Part shown: positions 55,205 to 64,000 of the stretch, in pieces
Layout: each line of letters opens with the position of its first letter
Numbering within the stretch: position 1 is the stretch's first letter
DNA from: Lentibacter sp. XHP0401
Lineage (GTDB): Bacteria > Pseudomonadota > Alphaproteobacteria > Rhodobacterales > Rhodobacteraceae
Assembly: GCF_025751535.1 (NCBI RefSeq)
Contig: NZ_JAOWLC010000012.1
Location: 62,001-126,000, forward strand
Direction: 5' to 3'
DNA length: 64,000 nucleotides
Program-made: the position numbers and the translations under genes
Notes under the pieces: generated by a model
What the model was told of the DNA's origin: nothing
The model's database searches: none
The model's input: the letters and a program-made list of their open reading frames with translations, nothing else

Positions 55205-56120
55205 TGGCGGCGGCTTCGGCTTCTGGTGGGGGGGCTGGTTCTGTTGCAGGGGCTGCGCCGCCTTCGGGGAGGACCAGGCGGCCCGGATCGGCGATGCGCT
55301 CGGTTCCGTAGTTGCGCAGAACGCGCAGGAATTCGAGGCGCTCGTAATCGGCGGCGAGGCGCACGCGCATACGCCCGCCCGGGTCAACCGCGACATTGCC
55401 GATGAGCACACCATCGGGGAAGACATCGCCATCGCCCGAACTGATCACGCGGTCGCCCGGGCGGATGAGATCCCGGTTTTCGACAAAATCCACGGGGGGG
55501 GCGAGGGTGTTATCGCCGATGATGAGGCCGCTCTGGCCCGAGGGCTGGATTGTGACCGGCACGCGCGAGGCGACATCGGTGAGCAGGAGCACACGCGAGG
55601 AGCGTTCGCCCACCCCCGAGATACGCCCGACAAGGCCGATGCCGTCCATCGCGGCCCAGCCATCAAGGATGCCATCGCGCGCGCCGACGTTGAGCAGCAC
55701 GGACTGGCGATAGGGCGAGCCACTGTCGGCCAGCACGATCCCTGTGATCGAAGTGAGGCGCGGATCGAGGCGGACATTGTTCAGATCGAGCAGGCGGGCG
55801 TTTTCCTGCTCTAGCTGGAGTGCAGCTTCCTTCCAGCTGTTCATTTGCTGGAGTTCGCGGCGAAGCTCTTGATTTTGGTTGTAGATTTTCTGGTAACTCT
55901 GGAAATCCTTGACCAGATTGGCGGCCCCTGTGACAGGGGCAAAGGCCCAGTCGAAGTTGGGCACAACGCGGTCTATCACCGCGATGCGGAAGCGCTCGAC
56001 CCTTGGGCTGTCGATCCGCCAAAGAATAAAGACGCCAACTAGCAAAAGGACCAGAACAATCAGAACCAGCCGCTTGAGCGGGCCTGCGAAATCATCGGAT
56101 CTGAGCGGTTCTTGTGCCAA
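55197..56120 (-). CDS. mreC: Rod shape-determining protein MreC
   Basis: A 307-residue bitopic protein with a short N-terminal membrane helix (LVLIVLVLLLVGVFILW, about residues 18-34), a coiled coil (QKIYNQNQELRRELQQMNSW) and the paired beta-barrel periplasmic domain with LDGWAAMDGIGLVGRISGVG and PGDRVISSGDGDVFPDGVLI. It ends in a Pro/Glu/Ala-rich tail. It bridges MreB and PBP2. Confidence 0.94.
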   Translation of the reverse strand: MAQEPLRSDDFAGPLKRLVLIVLVLLLVGVFILWRIDSPRVERFRIAVIDRVVPNFDWAFAPVTGAANLVKDFQSYQKIYNQNQELRRELQQMNSWKEAALQLEQENARLLDLNNVRLDPRLTSITGIVLADSGSPYRQSVLLNVGARDGILDGWAAMDGIGLVGRISGVGERSSRVLLLTDVASRVPVTIQPSGQSGLIIGDNTLAPPVDFVENRDLIRPGDRVISSGDGDVFPDGVLIGNVAVDPGGRMRVRLAADYERLEFLRVLRNYGTERIADPGRLVLPEGGAAPATEPAPPPEAEAAAND

Positions 56121-56168
56121 TAGGGGCCTTTCGGAACAAGGCGTGTCACAGTGAAAAGGACGGGTGCT

Positions 56169-57837
<1,669 letters not shown>

Positions 57838-57908
57838 GGCCGGTTTGCAAGACCTGTTGTGACGGCGCGGAAGAAACAGTTTTTTGAACGAAACAGGGAG
57901 GGCCTGCG

Positions 57909-58634
57909 GTGAAACGGCTTAAGCTCATGTTTTCGCATTTCAGCGTGGTGTCCATGGGCCTTGTGGCTTTGCTCGGGCTTGTGATCATGATTGTCCATGC
58001 GCCTGGGTGGGCCTGGTTGTTGGTCCCCTTTGGTGTGCTGGCGCAAATGCTGAACGAGTATAACCTGCACAGGTTTGTCTTCCACTTGCCGCCGCCGAAG
58101 CAACAGTGGGCCTTCAACCTTCTTTATCAAGTCCATTACGGACATCACGATTTTCCGACCAACCACGGGTTGTTCTTTGTTCCGCCTTGGGTTGCCTTGC
58201 CTGTGCTTGGCTTCAATTTTGCCGCTGTATGGGCGATTGCGGCTCTTGTGGGGCTGCCGGCTGCTTTTGATATTGCCGTTGCTATTGTTCTTGTGGGCGG
58301 CGTGTTGACGTTCATGGCCTACGAGTGGTTTCACATGACCGCGCATTTGCCTGTGGCGAAAACCCGTGTCGAGCGCCATGTCACGACGCTGCACAACCAG
58401 CACCACTTTCGTGATTTCTCGAAGTGGTTTCATGTCTCGCCCGGGGGCGAGGTAATTGACCGTGCGATGCACACGGCGATTGACCGGGACGATTTGAAGA
58501 ACAAGCAGCGGGCCGAGTTTATCCGCACGCTGGGAATGCGGCCTGATGACGGGCGGCTTGTGCGGGCGCGGGCGCGGTTTGCGGGGAAATACGGGCTGAC
58601 GGAGGATGAGATCGCCCGCGCGGCGCGGGCTTGA
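57909..58634 (+). CDS. Fatty acid hydroxylase / sterol desaturase family protein
   Basis: A 241-residue integral-membrane diiron enzyme with four hydrophobic segments. The clustered histidines are HRFVFH (about 53-58), HYGHHD (about 76-81), EWFHMTAH (about 141-148) and HNQHHF, the eight-His iron set of the family. It would hydroxylate or desaturate a lipid. The substrate is unknown; a lipoprotein gene precedes it and nothing lipid-related is adjacent. Confidence 0.85.
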   Translation: MKRLKLMFSHFSVVSMGLVALLGLVIMIVHAPGWAWLLVPFGVLAQMLNEYNLHRFVFHLPPPKQQWAFNLLYQVHYGHHDFPTNHGLFFVPPWVALPVLGFNFAAVWAIAALVGLPAAFDIAVAIVLVGGVLTFMAYEWFHMTAHLPVAKTRVERHVTTLHNQHHFRDFSKWFHVSPGGEVIDRAMHTAIDRDDLKNKQRAEFIRTLGMRPDDGRLVRARARFAGKYGLTEDEIARAARA

Positions 58635-58699
58635 GGATGTGCGAAGGGCAAGACAAGGCAATGACCGACGGTTCCTTGTCAAAGCCAACGAATGGGGGC

Positions 58700-59041
58700 T
58701 TATAAAAGAAGGTCGCTCAAACCCAACTGCGCCCCGATCACCCCGATTGCAATTCCGGCGGGCAGACTCATCAGAAGCGCGAAGGGTTTACGCTTTTTTG
58801 CGAGGGTTTTGGACGAAGGTTTGACCCCGCTCGGGAAGACCCGATCAATCAGGCTGTCAAGCAAGACAACGCAAAGAAAAGCACCCCCGAACAAAACCGG
58901 AATGATGGTGATCAAGGGCCAGGACGCGGTGCCCGCCAAATCTGCCATGCTGTCGGCCGCCAATCCGAGAAAAACGCCCACCGCGAGAATTGCAGCCCCG
59001 TTGAACCAGTCACCCGCCTGCATTTTGCGTCGGCTGCTCAT
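58700..59041 (-). CDS. Small membrane protein, unknown function
   Basis: A 113-residue protein with three hydrophobic segments (AAILAVGVFLGLAADSMA, WPLITIIPVLFGGAFLCVVL, PAGIAIGVIGAQLGL) and a Lys-rich loop (SKTLAKKRKPF). No family recognised. The start is uncertain: a GTG five codons upstream (59056) is in frame, and I choose the ATG. Confidence 0.6.
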   Translation of the reverse strand: MSSRRKMQAGDWFNGAAILAVGVFLGLAADSMADLAGTASWPLITIIPVLFGGAFLCVVLLDSLIDRVFPSGVKPSSKTLAKKRKPFALLMSLPAGIAIGVIGAQLGLSDLLL

Positions 59042-59235
59042 ATGTTCGTGCCCCACACCACCAATAATCAGAGACTAGACAACACTCTTGATCCGCGCTT
59101 GGCAAGTGTCTTGTCTGGCCTAGAACGCCTGCCGATGTGCTTTGCGGAGAAATTACCTTTTGGTTTCATGTGTGTGTGACGCTTGGAAGGGGCGGTAGGT
59201 TTTTGCGGAGAACGCGCCACCAGGTGGGTGGAAAG

Positions 59236-59265
59236 CAAAAAGGCCGGATATGCTCCGGCCTTTTG
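59236..59265. terminator. Terminator between ldt and upstream sequence
   Basis: CAAAAGGCCGG and CCGGCCTTTTG form an 11-bp stem with a 7-base loop and T/A tracts on both sides. It terminates the L,D-transpeptidase gene on the minus strand. Confidence 0.88.
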
Positions 59266-59286
59266 TGACATATCTGCGGGCGCGTC

Positions 59287-59952
59287 TTAGCTGCTGGCTG
59301 TGATTGCGTCTTCGGCAGGGTGGAGGTGTGCTGTGGAGCCGACCTGCACCTGCTCGTAGAGGCCGTTGATATGCGCCATCACCATGCGCACGCAGCCCGA
59401 GCTTGCGCGTCCGCCGATGCTGCGCGGGCTGGGGGAGCCGTGAATGCGCAGGTAGGTGTCGCGGTTGCCCTCAAAGAGATAGAGCGCGCGTGAGCCGAGC
59501 GGGTTTTTCGGGCCTGCGTTCATGCCGTCGGCGTGTTGGGCGTAAAGATGCGGGTCACGTTTGATCATCGCGGGGGTAGGTGTCCATGTTGGCCACTTTT
59601 TCTTGACCTTGATGTTATAGACGCCCGCTTCGTAGAGGTTGCCACGGGCAATGGCGACGCCATAGCGCATCGCGGTGCCGTCATCGCGGACATGGTAGAG
59701 GTAGCGTGCCACGGCATCGACGTGAACATCACCCGGCGTCAGGCCTGCGTTGGCCTGAACCAGCTGTGGCAGGAAGCGCGGGTGAAATCCCCATGGGTTA
59801 GTTGTTGCCGGGTCAAAATTCGCCGGTGTGATCTGGGCATCCCATTTATCCCACATCGAGCGTGGCGAGGTGGGCGCGGCGCTGACCGCGCTGGCGATGG
59901 GTGCGGAAAAGAGAGCGGCTGAAGTTGCGATGAAATGACGGCGCGTGAGCAT
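59287..59952 (-). CDS. L,D-transpeptidase (YkuD family), exported
   Basis: A 221-residue enzyme that can make 3-3 cross-links or anchor proteins to peptidoglycan. The N-terminus is a Tat-like leader (TRRHFIATSAALFSAPIASA). The YkuD catalytic motif is IHGSPSPRSIG then SSGCVRMVM with C187. The start at MLTRRHF is chosen for the signal; upstream frame extension is non-conserved. It stands alone before leuA. Confidence 0.88.
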   Translation of the reverse strand: MLTRRHFIATSAALFSAPIASAVSAAPTSPRSMWDKWDAQITPANFDPATTNPWGFHPRFLPQLVQANAGLTPGDVHVDAVARYLYHVRDDGTAMRYGVAIARGNLYEAGVYNIKVKKKWPTWTPTPAMIKRDPHLYAQHADGMNAGPKNPLGSRALYLFEGNRDTYLRIHGSPSPRSIGGRASSGCVRMVMAHINGLYEQVQVGSTAHLHPAEDAITASS

Positions 59953-60106
59953 AGGACGAATGTCTCCGTAATCGGATTGAAGCAGAAAACTATGATACTT
60001 TGATGCGATAGGAAAAAGCAAATGGCCAATCACTTGGCTGTGATTCTTTCGTTAGAGTATGGCCCGAGTGCCGGAATAAACTGCACGGCACCCGGACTGT
60101 TTTCAT

Positions 60107-61675
60107 TCAGCTTTGGTCTTTGTAGCTGATTTCCTTGGTGTCTTCGCCCGTTTTGCTGCGCCGTGTGAGTAGACGGTTGAGCGCGTGGATATAGGCTTTG
60201 GCCGAGGCGACGACTGTGTCGGTGTCGGCTGACTGGCCTGTGGCGATGTTGCCGTCTTCCTCAAGGCGGACCGAAACCGTGGCTTGCGCATCGGTTCCTT
60301 CTGTCACGGCGTTGACTTGATAAAGTTCGAGGTGTGCCGTGTTGGGATAGACTTTGCGGATCGCCTTGAAGGCCGCATCGACAGGGCCGTCGCCCTTTTC
60401 GATTGCGGTTTTTTCCTCGCCATCAACCATCATCACCAAGGTCGCGTCAGCCGGGCCGCCCGTGCCGCAAACCACCCGCAGAGTGATGAGCTTGAGACGG
60501 TCGCTTTCGGCTGTTTCGCCCACGCGCATGAGGGCGACGATATCATCATCGAACACCTCTTTCTTGCGGTCGGCCAGGTCTTTGAAACGCACGAACACGT
60601 CTTTGAGCTGGTTGTCACCCACCTCAAAACCCAAATGCTCGAGCTTGTCGCGCAAAGCCGCGCGGCCGGAGTGTTTGCCCAAGGGCAGGGATGTGCCGGC
60701 GAGGCCGACATCTTCGGGGCGCATGATTTCGAAGTTTTCGCGGTTCTTCAGCATACCGTCTTGGTGGATGCCGCTCTCGTGCGCAAAGGCGTTTTTGCCG
60801 ACGATGGCCTTGTTGAATTGCACAGCAAAGCCCGAGACGGCGGCCACGCGACGGGAGATGTTCATGATTTTGGTGGTATCCACCCCTGTGGTCCATGGCA
60901 TGATATCGTGGCGCGTTTTGAGCGCCATGACGACTTCTTCCAGCGCCGTGTTACCTGCGCGCTCGCCAAGCCCGTTGATTGTGCATTCGATCTGGCGCGC
61001 GCCGCCAGCAACGGCGGCGAGGGCGTTGGCCGTGGCCATGCCCAGATCGTTGTGGCAATGCGTGGCGAAGATAACTTCATCCGCACCCGGCACAGTTTCG
61101 ATCAGGCGTTTGATCAGATCGGCGCTTTCCATGGGCGCGGTGTAGCCGACCGTGTCAGGCACGTTGATTGTGGTCGCGCCTGCCTTGATGGCAATTTCGA
61201 TCACGCGGCAGAGATAGTCCCATTCGGTGCGGGTGGCGTCCATGGGGGACCATTGCACATTGTCACAGAGGTTGCGCGCATGGGTCACTGTGTCGTGGAT
61301 GCGCTCGGCCATTTCGTCCATCGTGAGATTGGGGATGGCGCGGTGAAGCTCCGATGTGCCGATGAAGGTGTGAATGCGCGGTTGTGCGGCGTGTTTGACA
61401 GCCTCAAAGCAGCGGTCGATGTCTTTTGCGTTGGCGCGGGCCAAGCCGCAGATCACGGCGTTCTTGCTCCGCTTGGCGATCTCGGAAACGGCGTTGAAAT
61501 CGCCCTCGGAGGCGATGGGGAAGCCTGCTTCGATGATATCGACGCCCATATCGTCCAAGAGCTCGGCGATTTCGAGCTTCTCCTCATGGGTCATGGTCGC
61601 GCCGGGCGATTGCTCGCCATCGCGCAAAGTGGTGTCAAAAATATAGACGCGGTCAGATGCGTTTGCAGATGTCAT
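60107..61675 (-). CDS. leuA: 2-isopropylmalate synthase
   Basis: A 522-residue enzyme that condenses acetyl-CoA with 2-oxoisovalerate, the first committed step of leucine synthesis. It has the DRE-TIM catalytic start YIFDTTLRDGEQSPGA (R18, D19), the metal motif THCHNDLG (H206, H208, N209, D210), NGLGERAGNTALEE, and a C-terminal regulatory domain for leucine. It is preceded by a leucine-rich leader peptide and hairpin, so it is probably attenuated. Confidence 0.96.
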   Translation of the reverse strand: MTSANASDRVYIFDTTLRDGEQSPGATMTHEEKLEIAELLDDMGVDIIEAGFPIASEGDFNAVSEIAKRSKNAVICGLARANAKDIDRCFEAVKHAAQPRIHTFIGTSELHRAIPNLTMDEMAERIHDTVTHARNLCDNVQWSPMDATRTEWDYLCRVIEIAIKAGATTINVPDTVGYTAPMESADLIKRLIETVPGADEVIFATHCHNDLGMATANALAAVAGGARQIECTINGLGERAGNTALEEVVMALKTRHDIMPWTTGVDTTKIMNISRRVAAVSGFAVQFNKAIVGKNAFAHESGIHQDGMLKNRENFEIMRPEDVGLAGTSLPLGKHSGRAALRDKLEHLGFEVGDNQLKDVFVRFKDLADRKKEVFDDDIVALMRVGETAESDRLKLITLRVVCGTGGPADATLVMMVDGEEKTAIEKGDGPVDAAFKAIRKVYPNTAHLELYQVNAVTEGTDAQATVSVRLEEDGNIATGQSADTDTVVASAKAYIHALNRLLTRRSKTGEDTKEISYKDQS

Positions 61676-61728
61676 ATCGGTTCTCTGTGTTTTGTGAATA
61701 TCTAAGCTTGGGGGCGCGGGCCGTCACT

Positions 61729-61764
61729 CCTCTGAGCGCGTGCGCCATGAGGCACGCTCAGAGG
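61729..61764 (-). promoter_or_regulatory. Leader hairpin of leuA
   Basis: CCTCTGAG on the minus strand pairs with CTCAGAGG, extended by GCG/CGC and GTGC pairs. Its 5' arm includes the leader peptide's last Leu codon and stop. There is no downstream T run. A further 8-bp pairing (61701-61708 with 61766-61773) encloses it. Confidence 0.7.
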
Positions 61765-61850
61765 CAGCTTAGAAGCAGTAGGGCAGACGCAGTGCGCGCG
61801 GCGCGTGAAGCGCGGGGCGGCATAGGTGTGATATGTGTCTGCGTGTTCAT
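61758..61850 (-). CDS. leuL: Leucine leader peptide (attenuator)
   Basis: A 30-residue peptide starting MNTQTHITPMPPR and ending ALLLLSCL. Five of its last seven residues are Leu, encoded CTA CTG CTT CTA and then CTC, including two codons that look rare in this GC-rich DNA. The stop lies inside the 5' arm of the hairpin at 61729-61764, and leuA starts 82 bases after it. This is the layout of ribosome-stalling attenuation, known for leuA in enterobacteria; its operation here is inferred. There is no ribosome site because the promoter appears to start the RNA at the ATG. Confidence 0.8.
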   Translation of the reverse strand: MNTQTHITPMPPRASRAARTASALLLLSCL

Positions 61851-61857
61851 GAACGAA

Positions 61858-61863
61858 GTTATA
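61858..61863 (-). promoter_or_regulatory. -10 box of the leuL-leuA transcript
   Basis: TATAAC ends 7 bases before the leuL ATG, so transcription would begin at or next to the A of ATG and leave no 5' UTR. A weak -35 (TTTATC) sits 17 bp upstream. Confidence 0.6.
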
Positions 61864-61928
61864 GGAGCGGGATTTGCCGAGATAAACCCCCAATTTGCGA
61901 GAAAATGCGCTTGGGGCCTTTGTGGGGC

Positions 61929-61959
61929 TTGACCCTCCAGTTAGTGGAAGGCTTAGGTT
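61929..61959 (+). promoter_or_regulatory. MerR/CueR-type promoter of the copper ATPase
   Basis: -35 TTGACC (61929-61934), a 19-bp spacer and -10 TAGGTT (61954-61959). The spacer carries the dyad CCCTCCA-GTTAG-TGGAAGG. Overlong spacers with this dyad are the mark of copper-responsive MerR-family activators. No regulator gene is visible in the window. Confidence 0.75.
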
Positions 61960-61978
61960 CGGCTCAAAGAGGTGAAAC

Positions 61979-64000
61979 ATGAGCAAAATTGAACTGTCTA
62001 TTGAAGGTTTGAGCTGTGCGGGCTGTGTGCGCCGTGCGGAGGAGGCGATTGCGGGCGTTGAAGGTGCAAGCGAGGTGTCAGTGAACCTTGCAACCAGGCG
62101 CGCGAGCCTTGATCTGGGCGATGCAGGCTTGGAGGATGTGACGCAGGCTTTGACCAAGGCGGGTTACCCTGCGCGGGTCGAGAGCGCTGTTTTTGTGGTT
62201 GAAGGTATGAGCTGTGCCTCTTGTGTGGGCCGTGTCGAGGCGGCGGTGCGCGGGCTTGAGGGGGTAACCGAGGCCAATGTGAGCTTTGCGGCCGGCGAGT
62301 TGCGGGTGACATATCTGGAGCGCGTGGTGAGCGAGGCCGATATTATCGCTGCGGTAAAGAGTGCGGGGTATGCGGCAGTGCAAAAGGGCACGGGGCCGAG
62401 TGCTGCGGAGCGGCGGGCGGAAGAAGTCCACGGGCTGAAGCGTAGTTTCCTCATCGCGCTGGCTTTGGCTTTGCCTGTGTTCCTGCTGGAGATGGGCGGG
62501 CACATCTATCCGCCGTTTCACCACTGGGTCGCGGGAACATTCGGGCAGGTGAATTCCTGGATATTCCAGTTTGTGCTGACAAGCGCTGTGCTGATCTGGC
62601 CGGGGCGCAAGTTTTACACCGTAGGTCTGCCGCTCTTGATGAAGGGCGCGCCGGATATGAACTCGCTGGTCGCGGTTGGGACATTGGCGGCTTACTCTTA
62701 TTCGGTTGTGGCGACATTTGCCCCGGGCCTGCTGCCGAGCGGGGCGCGTGCAGTTTACTTTGAGGCGGCAGCCGTGATTGTCACGTTGATTTTGCTGGGT
62801 CGCTATCTGGAAGCGCGCGCGAAGGGGCGGGCGGGCGAGGCGATTGCCAAGCTGGTGGAGCTTGCTCCCACGCGGGTCGAGATCAAACGCGGTGACGCTT
62901 TTGAAGAGGCTGACGCAAGTGATGTGCGCGCGGGTGATGTTCTGCGTTTGCGCCCCGGTGTGCGTGTGCCTGTGGACGGGGCTGTCACGCGCGGCGAGAG
63001 CCATGTGGACGAGAGCATGCTGACGGGTGAGCCGATGGCCGTGCGCAAGAGCGAAGGCGATGCGTTGATCGCGGGAACCGTGAACGGCGCGGGGGCGCTG
63101 GAGATGATGGCCGAGAAAGTCGGCGCAGACACGGTGCTGGCCGGCATTGTGCGCACCGTAGAAGAAGCGCAGGTGGCGAAGCTGCCCATTCAGGCGTTGG
63201 TGGACCGCGTGACCATGTGGTTTGTGCCTGTGGTCATGGGGTTTGCTGTGCTCACGCTGCTGGCGTGGCTCGCCTTTGGCGCGGGGATTGCCAATGCGCT
63301 TGTCGCCGCTGTCTCGGTCCTGATCATCGCCTGCCCCTGTGCGATGGGCTTGGCGACACCCATGTCGATTATGGTTGGCACGGGGCGTGGAGCGGAGCTT
63401 GGAGTTTTCTTTCGCAAGGGGGATGCTTTGCAACGCTTGTCGGACGTGCGCACCGTGGCCTTTGACAAGACGGGAACGCTGACCGAAGGCAAGCCGAAGC
63501 TCACCGACTTTGAGGCGCTGGGCGGGTTTGAAAAGGCCGAGGCCTTGCGGTTTGTGGCGGCGGCGGAGCAGGGCAGCGAGCATCCTGTGGCGCGCGCAAT
63601 TGTGGCGGCACATGAGGGTGCAATGCCCGCGGCAGAGAGTTTCGAGGCGATTGCCGGGCAGGGAGTCGCGGCGCAGGTGGAAGGACGCGAAGTGCTGATC
63701 GGCACGGTGCGTTTGATGCGCGAGCAGGGCGTTGCGCTTGACGGGCGCGCGAGTGCGCTGGAGGCGGCGGGGAAATCGGTTTCCTACGCTGCAATCGACG
63801 GGCAGATCGCGGCGCTCTTTGCGGTGTCGGATGCTTTGAAGCCTGACGCAGTGGCCACCGTAAAGGCGCTGCACGAGATGGGCCTCAAAACGGTGATGAT
63901 CACGGGTGATAGCGCAGCGGCGGCAAGATTCATCGCCGATGAGGCGGGGATTGACGAGGTGATTGCCGAGGTCATGCCCGAGGGCAAACTTGACGCGATC
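61979..64000 (+). CDS. copA: Copper-type P1B ATPase, C-terminus cut off
   Basis: The first 674 residues of a heavy-metal exporter, open to the right edge. It has two N-terminal metal-binding domains (GLSCAGC with C13/C16, GMSCASC with C79/C82), the TGEP actuator loop, the transmembrane CPC at 452-454 (Cu(I) selectivity), the phosphorylation site D496 in DKTGT, SEHP and a TGDS hinge. It exports Cu(I) across the inner membrane. Full-length relatives are about 800 residues. The promoter is CueR-like. The reverse-strand open frame inside it is a shadow. Confidence 0.95.
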   Translation, partial: MSKIELSIEGLSCAGCVRRAEEAIAGVEGASEVSVNLATRRASLDLGDAGLEDVTQALTKAGYPARVESAVFVVEGMSCASCVGRVEAAVRGLEGVTEANVSFAAGELRVTYLERVVSEADIIAAVKSAGYAAVQKGTGPSAAERRAEEVHGLKRSFLIALALALPVFLLEMGGHIYPPFHHWVAGTFGQVNSWIFQFVLTSAVLIWPGRKFYTVGLPLLMKGAPDMNSLVAVGTLAAYSYSVVATFAPGLLPSGARAVYFEAAAVIVTLILLGRYLEARAKGRAGEAIAKLVELAPTRVEIKRGDAFEEADASDVRAGDVLRLRPGVRVPVDGAVTRGESHVDESMLTGEPMAVRKSEGDALIAGTVNGAGALEMMAEKVGADTVLAGIVRTVEEAQVAKLPIQALVDRVTMWFVPVVMGFAVLTLLAWLAFGAGIANALVAAVSVLIIACPCAMGLATPMSIMVGTGRGAELGVFFRKGDALQRLSDVRTVAFDKTGTLTEGKPKLTDFEALGGFEKAEALRFVAAAEQGSEHPVARAIVAAHEGAMPAAESFEAIAGQGVAAQVEGREVLIGTVRLMREQGVALDGRASALEAAGKSVSYAAIDGQIAALFAVSDALKPDAVATVKALHEMGLKTVMITGDSAAAARFIADEAGIDEVIAEVMPEGKLDAI

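Larger units (their letters stand above)
61676..61978. other. leuA / copper ATPase divergent intergenic region
   Basis: A 303-bp gap that contains the leuA leader peptide, its hairpin and TATAAC box on the minus strand, and the MerR-type promoter of the ATPase on the plus strand. No other gene is visible. Confidence 0.8.

Noticed and set aside
60284-61705. 473-codon open frame on the plus strand
   Set aside because: Shadow of leuA, which has all catalytic motifs on the minus strand.
62078-63874. 598-codon open frame on the minus strand
   Set aside because: It lies fully inside the copper ATPase gene, is Arg/His/Gln-rich with no domain, and mirrors the GC pattern of the real gene.

Overview
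The window looks like chromosomal DNA from an alphaproteobacterium of the order Rhodobacterales (Roseobacter/Rhodobacter group). This rests on the protein families (PhaAB, DUF1178, DUF2161, TPR-sulfotransferase, the mreBCD-mrdA-rodA block, ptsP beside lysC), the moderately high GC, a CIRCE-controlled groESL pair and short intergenic repeats of a style common in that order. This is inference from gene content; no ribosomal RNA is present to confirm it. I see no phage, insertion sequence, integrase, CRISPR array or plasmid gene. It is a dense housekeeping and catabolic region cut at both ends: an LLM-class oxidoreductase at the left edge lacks its N-terminus, and a copper-type P-ATPase at the right edge lacks its C-terminus.

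Layout. 1-7.1 kb: flavin oxidoreductase, polyprenyl diphosphate synthase (quinone side chain), a DUF2007 gene overlapping a TrmN6-type methyltransferase, a YdcH-like small protein, phaA-phaB (acetoacetyl-CoA and 3-hydroxybutyryl-CoA for polyhydroxyalkanoate), an EAL phosphodiesterase and tag. 7.1-12.7 kb (minus): ribF-ycgN-threonine aldolase, TPR-sulfotransferase, MaoC hydratase and a GntR/FCD regulator divergent from an NCS1 permease (12.9-14.4 kb). 14.4-20.1 kb: HAD and SGNH hydrolases, Mn-type pyrophosphatase, DUF2161 nuclease-like protein, small lipoprotein, alpha/beta hydrolase and TraB/GumN protein. 20.2-22.4 kb: CIRCE-groES-groEL. 22.5-26.9 kb: GNAT, EamA exporter, Nudix, lipase-like hydrolase and a stand-alone PhnM. 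26.9-31.8 kb (minus): homoprotocatechuate meta-cleavage operon hpaF-E-D-cupin-G-H. 32-42.5 kb: metG, MFS, flavin reductase, GNAT, EcsC, ptsP, lysC, SDR, DUF1178 and Nudix. 42.6-49.7 kb: PhyH dioxygenase with a GntR/UTRA regulator, msrB-msrA, tRNA-Glu, recJ, hom and a pentapeptide protein. 49.7-60 kb: lipoprotein, TetR, the elongasome operon mreB-mreC-mreD-mrdA-rodA-ghrA, small membrane proteins, a fatty-acid-hydroxylase-like enzyme and an L,D-transpeptidase. 60.1-64 kb: leuA with a leader peptide, then a P-type copper ATPase.

The most interesting signals are non-coding. (1) A roughly 105-bp intergenic element occurs twice, at about 852-954 and 31827-31932, in opposite orientation. It carries three GTGCAC palindromes at exactly 11-bp steps, a conserved GATTC and flanking GTTAA motifs. 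(2) A 30-codon leader peptide with a Leu-rich end (codons CTA CTG CTT CTA ... CTC) precedes leuA, overlaps a strong hairpin, and appears to be leaderless because a TATAAC box ends 7 nt before its ATG. (3) A 24-bp near-perfect palindrome covers the -10 box of the hpa operon promoter, and its TAACATGTTA core recurs among three adjacent palindromes in front of the NCS1 permease. (4) There is a MerR/CueR-style 19-bp-spacer promoter before the copper ATPase, a TGAAC-N4-GTTCA operator before the TetR gene, and families of short hairpin and T-rich 3'-end repeats.
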